In this document: positions 6,028 through 10,709 of the stretch, one piece after another
Position numbering within the stretch: position 1 is the stretch's first letter
Layout: each line of letters begins with the position of its first letter
From: JAOTYV01 sp041557595
GTDB taxonomy: Bacteria; Pseudomonadota; Alphaproteobacteria; UBA8366
Direction of reading: 5' to 3'
DNA length: 10,709 nt
NCBI GenBank assembly: GCA_041557595.1
Contig: JBFFGE010000163.1
Location: 1-10,709 of the forward strand
Made by a program: the position numbers and the translations under genes
The notes under the pieces: generated by a model
Told to the model about the DNA's origin: nothing
The model's input: only the letters and a program-made list of their open reading frames with translations
The model's database searches: none

Positions 6028-8202
6028 ATGACGATCATCGAACGCGACCCACCGCAGATTTCCCGCCGCACGCTGCTCGCCGCAACCGGCGGGCTCAGCT
6101 TCGCAATCGCCTTCGGCGCCAAAGGCCTCATGTTGCTTCCCGCGGCCGAGGCCAAGGCCGCCGGGCACGATATCGGCGTCTGGGTACGAATCAGGCCGGA
6201 TAACGCGATCACGATCGTCACCCCCGCCGCCGAAATGGGCCAGGGTTCGATGACCGGCGTGCCGGCGGCGCTCGCCGAGGAGTTGGATGCCGATTGGTCC
6301 GCCGTCACCCTTGAGATGGCGCCGGCCGAGCCGTCGGTTTACGGCTACGGCTCGGGCGGCTCGAAGAGCATGGGGATCTATGGTAGCCGCGCGGTCATGC
6401 GGTACTTCGACCAGATGCGGATCGCCGGCGCACAGGTTCGCAAGGTGCTGCTGGCCGGCGCCGCCGCGAAATGGCGGGTCGATCCCAAGGAGCTGACCAC
6501 CGAACCCAGCGTCATCATCCATGCCGCTTCCGGGCGACGCATGACGTATGGAGAAGCCGCCGCCATCACGACGATTCCCGCGACCATGCCGAAAATCGAT
6601 AAATCGGAACTGAAGAAGCAATCCCAATTCCGGATCATCGGAAAATCCGTGCCACGCCGGGACATCCCGGAGAAAGTCGACGGCTCGGCACAGTATTCCA
6701 TCGACGTGCATCTGCCCGGCATGGTCTACGCCAGCACGATGCACGCGCCGGTCCAGCTCGCCGAGCCGGTGCGTTGGAACGACGCCAAAATTCGCGCGAT
6801 TAAGGGTGTGATCGATGTCGTCAAGCTCGAACAAGGCGTCGCGGTGGTCGCCGACACCTTCGAACACGTCCTCGCCGCGCGCGATGCGCTGAAAGTCGAA
6901 TGGAGCCAGAATGCGACCGCGCAAGGATTCGATTCGGTAACGGCGCTCGACACCGCCTATCCGGCCATGGCCGAAGGCAGCAACCCGGAGACCCGGACCG
7001 TCGGCAGCAAGGGCAACGCCGATGCCGCCTTCTCCGGCGCCGCAAAGGTCTACAAGGCGAATTTCCGAAGCGATTACGGACATCACGCGCAGATGGAGCC
7101 GCTGAACGGCGTCGCCCGTTTCAACCAAGCGGGGGATCGGGTGGAAATCTGGGAGGGCACCCAGGCGCCGGGCCGGTCGCGCCAGAAAATCGCCCAGGCG
7201 CTCGGCCTGAAGACCAGCCAGGTCATCCATCACCAACACTATCTGGGCGGCGGCTTCGGCCGGCGGTCGATCACCGATTATTCGATCGAGGCGGCGCAGG
7301 TCGCGCGCGTCATCAAACGGCCGGTGAAGATGATCTGGACACGCGAGGAAGACCTCGCCTTCGGCATGTTCCGCCCGCAGGCCTTCCAATGCGTCGAAGG
7401 CGCGCTGGACAGCGACGGGAAGATCGCCGGATGGCGGCATTGCGTCGTCGGCGATGGCGGGCGGCTGGTGTATTCGGGAATCAAGATCGACAAGTATTAC
7501 GACATTCCCAATCAGCACATCGAGCAGCGCGGCGCGTCGCATGGTATCCGCCTGAAGCATTGGCGGGCGGTCGCCCATCCGTTCAACCTCTTCGCGATCG
7601 AAGGGTTGGTCGATGAAATGGCGGCGAAGGAAGGGCTCGACCCGTTCGCCTTCCGCCGCCAGCGCATGACGATGACGTCGAAGGCCAAGCGCGTGTTCGA
7701 TACGGTCGAGAAGATGTCCGACTGGCGCGCAAAGCGCCCCGAAGGCCGGGCCTTGGGATTGTCGGTCTCCGAGCGGTCAGGCTCGCTCGGCGCGGGCGTC
7801 GTGGAAATTTCGCTCGACCGGAAGAGCGGCAAGATCCGCGTCCACAAGGTCTGGGTCGCGGTCGACGGCGGCACCATCGTCCAGCCGGACATGGCGCGGG
7901 CCAACATCGAAAGCGGTATCGTGTACGGCCTGTCGAGCGTGTTGAAGGAACGCGCCACGATCAAGGACGGCGCGGTGGAGCAATCCAACTTCCACGACTA
8001 CGAGGTCCTGCGCATGTCGGAAGCGCCCGAGGAGATCCACGTCACTTTCCTCGACCGCGACACCAAGCCGACCGGCCTCGGCGAAATCGGCAATCCCTTC
8101 ATCGCCGCGGCGGTCGCCAACGCGTTCTTCGCGCTGACCGGCAAACGGCTATATCACATGCCGTTCACGCCGGAGCGCGTGCTGGCGGTGCTCAACGCCT
8201 GA
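6028..8202 (+). CDS. Tat-exported molybdopterin subunit (IorB-like aldehyde/N-heterocycle dehydrogenase)
   Basis: This 724-residue catalytic subunit of the xanthine dehydrogenase/aldehyde oxidase family is closest in layout to isoquinoline 1-oxidoreductase beta subunits. It would use a molybdenum-dinucleotide cofactor to hydroxylate an aldehyde or N-heterocycle with water as oxygen source. A twin-arginine signal (SRRTLL, 12-17) precedes a hydrophobic stretch and a likely cleavage site near residues 42-44 (AEAKA), so the complex should be folded in the cytoplasm and exported. Visible family motifs are MGQG (70-73), QMEPLNGVARF (355-365), GGGFGRR (407-413), AHPFNLFAIEGLVDE (516-530), VDGGTIVQPD (612-621) and GLGEIGNP (683-690), with Glu686 as the expected catalytic base. 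It is translationally coupled to the [2Fe-2S] gene. No FAD subunit, XdhC-type maturation factor or cofactor gene is present here. The substrate is unknown. Confidence 0.9.
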   Translation: MTIIERDPPQISRRTLLAATGGLSFAIAFGAKGLMLLPAAEAKAAGHDIGVWVRIRPDNAITIVTPAAEMGQGSMTGVPAALAEELDADWSAVTLEMAPAEPSVYGYGSGGSKSMGIYGSRAVMRYFDQMRIAGAQVRKVLLAGAAAKWRVDPKELTTEPSVIIHAASGRRMTYGEAAAITTIPATMPKIDKSELKKQSQFRIIGKSVPRRDIPEKVDGSAQYSIDVHLPGMVYASTMHAPVQLAEPVRWNDAKIRAIKGVIDVVKLEQGVAVVADTFEHVLAARDALKVEWSQNATAQGFDSVTALDTAYPAMAEGSNPETRTVGSKGNADAAFSGAAKVYKANFRSDYGHHAQMEPLNGVARFNQAGDRVEIWEGTQAPGRSRQKIAQALGLKTSQVIHHQHYLGGGFGRRSITDYSIEAAQVARVIKRPVKMIWTREEDLAFGMFRPQAFQCVEGALDSDGKIAGWRHCVVGDGGRLVYSGIKIDKYYDIPNQHIEQRGASHGIRLKHWRAVAHPFNLFAIEGLVDEMAAKEGLDPFAFRRQRMTMTSKAKRVFDTVEKMSDWRAKRPEGRALGLSVSERSGSLGAGVVEISLDRKSGKIRVHKVWVAVDGGTIVQPDMARANIESGIVYGLSSVLKERATIKDGAVEQSNFHDYEVLRMSEAPEEIHVTFLDRDTKPTGLGEIGNPFIAAAVANAFFALTGKRLYHMPFTPERVLAVLNA

Positions 8203-8223
8203 ACGGCTGCAATTAACCGAACA

Positions 8224-8266
8224 CGCAAAGAGGTTGCAGTAACCCTGCAACCTCTTTGCGTTTTTT
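8224..8266 (+). terminator. Rho-independent terminator of the hydroxylase operon
   Basis: A perfect 16-bp stem (8224-8239 with 8245-8260) closes a 5-base TAACC loop and is followed by TTTTTT (8261-8266), 22 bases after the operon's stop codon. The T-run exists only for rightward transcription. The stem lies 8 bases beyond the end of the convergent cytochrome gene and could also block antisense read-through from that side. Confidence 0.95.
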
Positions 8267-8273
8267 CAATGCG

Positions 8274-9134
8274 CTAATTCTTCCAATTCGCCACGGCCTT
8301 CAGATAGGCCACGATGTCGCAATCGCGTACCGAATCGGTGAGGCCGTGGGTTTCAAGGTACTTGCAGACGCCGGGTTTCACGTCGCCGGTCCCGGGCACG
8401 ACGACATGTTTGGCCAAATCGGGCGCCGCATGGCAGGCGAGGCAGCTTGCCTGATAGGCATCATAGCCCGCTGCCGCGTCGCCGAACCGGCCGGGCGCGC
8501 CGAGGGCGACCTTTGACGGCAGGTCGGACCGCGCAGGCCCGGCCTGCGGTTTTGCTTTCATTATTTTTTCCGGATCATACGGCTTGTACAGCGACATCGC
8601 GCCGCGCAGATCGCCGGCGGCGAATCCCACCGCTTCGTCGTCCGGATAGAATTCGCGAATCGCCGCCGCCACGTCAGGCGCCAGCTTGGCGCCATGGCAG
8701 GCGAGACAGGGCTCGAACGTCGGGACCGCGCGCATGTAATGCACATAGGGTTTGCCGTCGCGCTCGACGGTCCGCACGGTCTCCATCAACACCATCGACT
8801 GCCCGGCGGCGGCACGCACGACATAGCCGCGCAGCAACTCCTGCTCCTGCGCGGTCGGCCGGTTCGCCGGATTGCGTACGCGGACGCCGGTGCGCCGCAG
8901 CTCCCAGCCGGTCTCCCTGGCAATTTCGCTGGCGATCTCCGGCGCGAGATGGCGGCAGACCTGCGTCGCGCCCGCCGGGCCAACTTCCTTCATTGTCTTT
9001 TGCAACTGTTCCATCATCACACCGCGCAGACGCTGGATCGCCGCCCGCGCTTCCAGCGTATACGGCGTGAGATCCTGCGCCGCTGCGCTTCCCGCGACGA
9101 CCAACGACAGCAAGACCGAAATACCGAGCCGCAT
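8274..9134 (-). CDS. Secreted cytochrome: Tll0287-like haem domain plus second c-type haem
   Basis: The protein is 286 residues long. Residues 1-20 are a Sec signal peptide (LGISVLLSLVVAGSAAAQ), so it acts in the periplasm. Residues about 25-185 match the Tll0287-like/DUF3365 domain, with one haem site CLACH (143-147) and the conserved CRHLAPEIA stretch (60-68). In cyanobacterial Tll0287, as I recall, a cysteine in this region is the second axial haem ligand, which would make Cys60 the candidate here. Residues about 218-286 are a short cytochrome c domain with a second CLACH (231-235) and a typical final helix (DIVAYLKAV). No Met follows that site, so His243 or His263 may ligate the iron; Cys257 and Cys272 could form a disulfide. 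The ATG at 9134 follows GGGGGAGGG (9147-9139). It converges on the hydroxylase operon. Its redox partner is unknown. Confidence 0.85.
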   Translation of the reverse strand: MRLGISVLLSLVVAGSAAAQDLTPYTLEARAAIQRLRGVMMEQLQKTMKEVGPAGATQVCRHLAPEIASEIARETGWELRRTGVRVRNPANRPTAQEQELLRGYVVRAAAGQSMVLMETVRTVERDGKPYVHYMRAVPTFEPCLACHGAKLAPDVAAAIREFYPDDEAVGFAAGDLRGAMSLYKPYDPEKIMKAKPQAGPARSDLPSKVALGAPGRFGDAAAGYDAYQASCLACHAAPDLAKHVVVPGTGDVKPGVCKYLETHGLTDSVRDCDIVAYLKAVANWKN

Positions 9135-9210
9135 CGAACCCTCCCCCACGAACACTGAATCGAACGCGAAAATTTCCGGCTTCAGCTACAGCGCGTCTGT
9201 TGGACGGTCG

Positions 9211-9224
9211 TTGATGCAAATCAG
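9211..9224 (-). promoter_or_regulatory. FNR/FixK-type box upstream of the cytochrome gene
   Basis: TTGAT-GCAA-ATCAG matches 9 of the 10 fixed bases of the FNR/FnrL/FixK/Dnr consensus TTGAT-N4-ATCAA. Its centre is about 83 bases upstream of the cytochrome start codon. With the usual -41.5 placement transcription would start near 9176, leaving a leader of about 41 nt. The -10 at that spacing is weak (TGTAGC, 9190-9185). The box overlaps the stop codon (9223-9221) of the broken CoA-transferase gene. Regulation by low oxygen or nitric oxide is inferred. Confidence 0.55.
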
Positions 9225-10420
9225 GAAGTTGGATCGACGGTAACGCCATCGCACAGCAGGTCGGCAACGACTTCGTCGCTATAGCCGGCCTCGCGCAGGA
9301 TTTCGACGCTATGCTCGCCGAGACGCGGCGCCAAACGGCGAATCTCGCCGGGCGACGCCGAAAAATCGATGGGAATGTCGGTGACAACGATCCGCCCTTC
9401 GGTCGGATGTTCCATGCGCCGGAAAAAATTCGTGGCGGCGAGTTGCGGATCGTCGAACAGCGCATCGAGTTGGTTGACCGCCCCGGCCGGGATGTCCGCC
9501 GCGTCCAGCGCCTTCAGCAGATCATCGGTCGTCCAGCCCGCCACCAGTTCGGTAACGATGCTGTACAATTCATCGATCGACCGGCTGCGCGTCGCCGCAT
9601 CGGTCACCCGCGGATCGTCGAGCATCTCCGGACGGTCCATCAGGCTGAAGAAATTACGCCAATGGCGGGTGGTATAGGGCAGCATGCAGACGTGACCGTC
9701 GCGTGTCGCGAAGGGCCGGCGATTGGGCGCCCGCGCCCGGGCATAGCCGGGTTCTCCCAGCGGCGGGTCGAACACCATGCCGGCGCCGTGCTCCAGATAG
9801 TTGAACGCCACCATGCATTCCAGCATGGGAACGTCCACCTTCTGTCACTCGCCGGTCCGCTCCCGATGCAGCAGCGCCATCGTAATGGCATATGTCAGGT
9901 GCACCGCCACGACTTTGTCGACAATCGATGACGGAATATATCGGGGCTCGCCGGTGGTGAACGCCTGCGTCGCGACCAGTCCCGACAGGCCCTGGATGAT
10001 GTCGTCATAGGCGGCCTTGTCGGAATACGGGCCGCCCGGGCGGAAGCCGAGCGCGCCGGCATAGATGATCGCCGGGTTTACCGCACGGCAATCTTCATAG
10101 GAGAGGCCGAACCGGTCCATCGCCTTCGGCCGCAGCGAATACACCACGACATCCGCGTCCCGGACGAGCCGCAGCAGCGCGTCGCGGCCGGCCGGCGCTT
10201 TCAGGTCGAGTACGATGCTGCGTTTGTTGCGGTTGGCATTCAGCAACACCGAACCCATACCGGGATTCCGCGCAGGCTGAATGTCCCGGGTAATGTCGCC
10301 CTCGGGCGTTTCGACCTTGATTACATCGGCGCCGTTATCCGCAAGATTTTGCGTGGCTAGCGGACCGAAAAAAACGGATGTCAGGTCGATTATGCGATAA
10401 CCGTCCAGGGAACCGGGCAT
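9221..10420 (-). pseudogene. CaiB/BaiF class III CoA transferase, broken by in-frame TGA
   Basis: Across one frame the gene would encode about 399 residues, the normal length for class III CoA transferases, which move CoA between carboxylic acids. The N-terminal half (10420-9848, 191 residues) starts MPGSLDGYRIIDLTSVFFGP and contains Asp168 (SSIVDKV), at the place of the catalytic aspartate of this family. It stops at TGA (9847-9845). The same frame continues without shift as QKVDVPMLECMVAFN to the natural stop at 9221. The family motif is RTGEGQxVDV, so the TGA sits exactly on the conserved Gly; one G-to-T change from GGA explains it. Other genes here (acyl-CoA ligase, hydroxylase) end in TGA, so it is read as stop. 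The ribosome site before ATG 10420 is weak. Alternatives are a sequencing error, or a very recent mutation as the rest looks undamaged. Confidence 0.85.
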
Positions 10421-10440
10421 GGTGAAGAACGCTTTGTGAG

Positions 10441-10539
10441 GTCTGCTTGCAGTGGGTCGACTGACCCTGTTCGGCCCGCCGGAACGGGCCGCAGACTATC
10501 CCCTACTCGGCGCCCTATCGTCAAACGTCGCCGGGCGCC
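10441..10539. repeat. Cluster of inverted repeats between ydcH-like gene and CoA transferase
   Basis: Outer arms GTCTGC (10441-10446) and GCAGAC (10491-10496) enclose two hairpins: GGGTC-GACT-GACCC (10454-10467), and CGGCCCG (10472-10478) with CGGGCCG (10485-10491) around a 6-base loop. Together they could fold as a three-way junction. A further pair, GGCGCCC (10509-10515) and GGGCGCC (10533-10539), follows. The cluster lies in the 150-base gap (10421-10570) between two leftward genes. No T-run follows any stem. Confidence 0.45.
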
Positions 10540-10570
10540 CGCGTCATTCACGCCGATTCAAGCGATGAAA

Positions 10571-10709
10571 TCAATCGTCCGACAATTGGGCGATTTCATC
10601 CTTGATGGCAAGTTTCTGTCGTTTCAACGTGGCGATCGTGAGCGAGTCAGGCAATGGTCGTGCTTCTTCTTGCCTTAATTTAGCATCGACCTGATTGTGC
10701 TGTTCCTTC
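10571..10709 (-). CDS. YdcH/DUF465 family protein, 5' end cut by the window
   Basis: The last 45 residues are visible on the minus strand, reading KEQHNQVDAKLRQEEARPLP and ending LKRQKLAIKDEIAQLSDD before TGA (10573-10571). The pattern EEARPLPDSL followed by LKRQKLxxKDEI is characteristic of the YdcH/DUF465 family, small cytoplasmic helical proteins of about 60-75 residues with unknown function. Roughly 15-30 N-terminal residues should lie beyond base 10709. The segment is rich in charged residues and forms one or two amphipathic helices. It runs in the same direction as the downstream CoA-transferase gene, 150 bases away. Confidence 0.82.
   Translation of the reverse strand, partial: KEQHNQVDAKLRQEEARPLPDSLTIATLKRQKLAIKDEIAQLSDD

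Noticed and set aside
5503..7578. 691-codon open frame on the minus strand opposite the hydroxylase operon
   Set aside because: It is a shadow of GC-rich codon use in the real genes: its Arg/Gly/Asp-rich translation matches no family, and the plus-strand genes are unambiguous.
9845..9847. Selenocysteine or Trp recoding of the TGA in the CoA transferase
   Set aside because: The position is a conserved Gly in the family, no selenocysteine-type structure is evident, and TGA ends other genes in this window.

Overview
The window looks like chromosomal DNA of a GC-rich alphaproteobacterium. DUF1192 (at the left end) and DUF1013/TrcR (843-1487) are families found essentially only in Alphaproteobacteria. 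A Tat-exported molybdenum hydroxylase of the isoquinoline 1-oxidoreductase type, a YdcH/DUF465 protein and a CaiB-type CoA transferase fit the same group. Rhodospirillales-like is my guess; the genus cannot be read from the sequence.

Layout. 1-311 has no protein gene. It holds a strong minus-strand terminator (88-119), a candidate small RNA ending in it, and a CtrA-like box (216-234) placed where a -35 element would lie. Next come a small DUF1192 gene (minus, 312-494), a 348-base divergent intergenic region, and the cell-cycle regulator gene trcR (plus, 843-1487). trcR converges on a propionyl-CoA synthetase gene, prpE (minus, 1655-3556), and the gap between them carries a long interrupted palindrome. 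prpE diverges from a second AMP-forming acyl-CoA ligase (plus, 3735-5360). After 211 bases follows a tight two-gene operon for a [2Fe-2S] subunit and a Tat-exported molybdopterin subunit (plus, 5572-8202), closed by a perfect 16-bp terminator hairpin. Converging on it is a secreted cytochrome with a Tll0287-like haem domain and a second CxxCH haem site (minus, 8274-9134), with an FNR/FixK-type box upstream. Upstream of that lies a CaiB/BaiF CoA-transferase gene broken by one in-frame TGA (minus, 9221-10420). The right edge cuts a YdcH/DUF465 gene (minus, 10571-10709).

How the genes fit together. Two CoA ligases and a broken CoA transferase point to activation and breakdown of short or medium organic acids. 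The molybdenum hydroxylase would oxidise an aldehyde or N-heterocycle in the periplasm. It has no FAD subunit here, so a cytochrome is a plausible electron acceptor. The neighbouring cytochrome c could fill that role, but it sits on a separate, apparently oxygen-regulated transcript, so the link is only inferred. I see no transposase, integrase, CRISPR array, tRNA or rRNA. The least explained parts are the intergenic ones: the candidate CtrA-linked small RNA, the FNR-type box, the palindromes at 1555-1602 and 10441-10539, and the nonsense codon in the CoA transferase.
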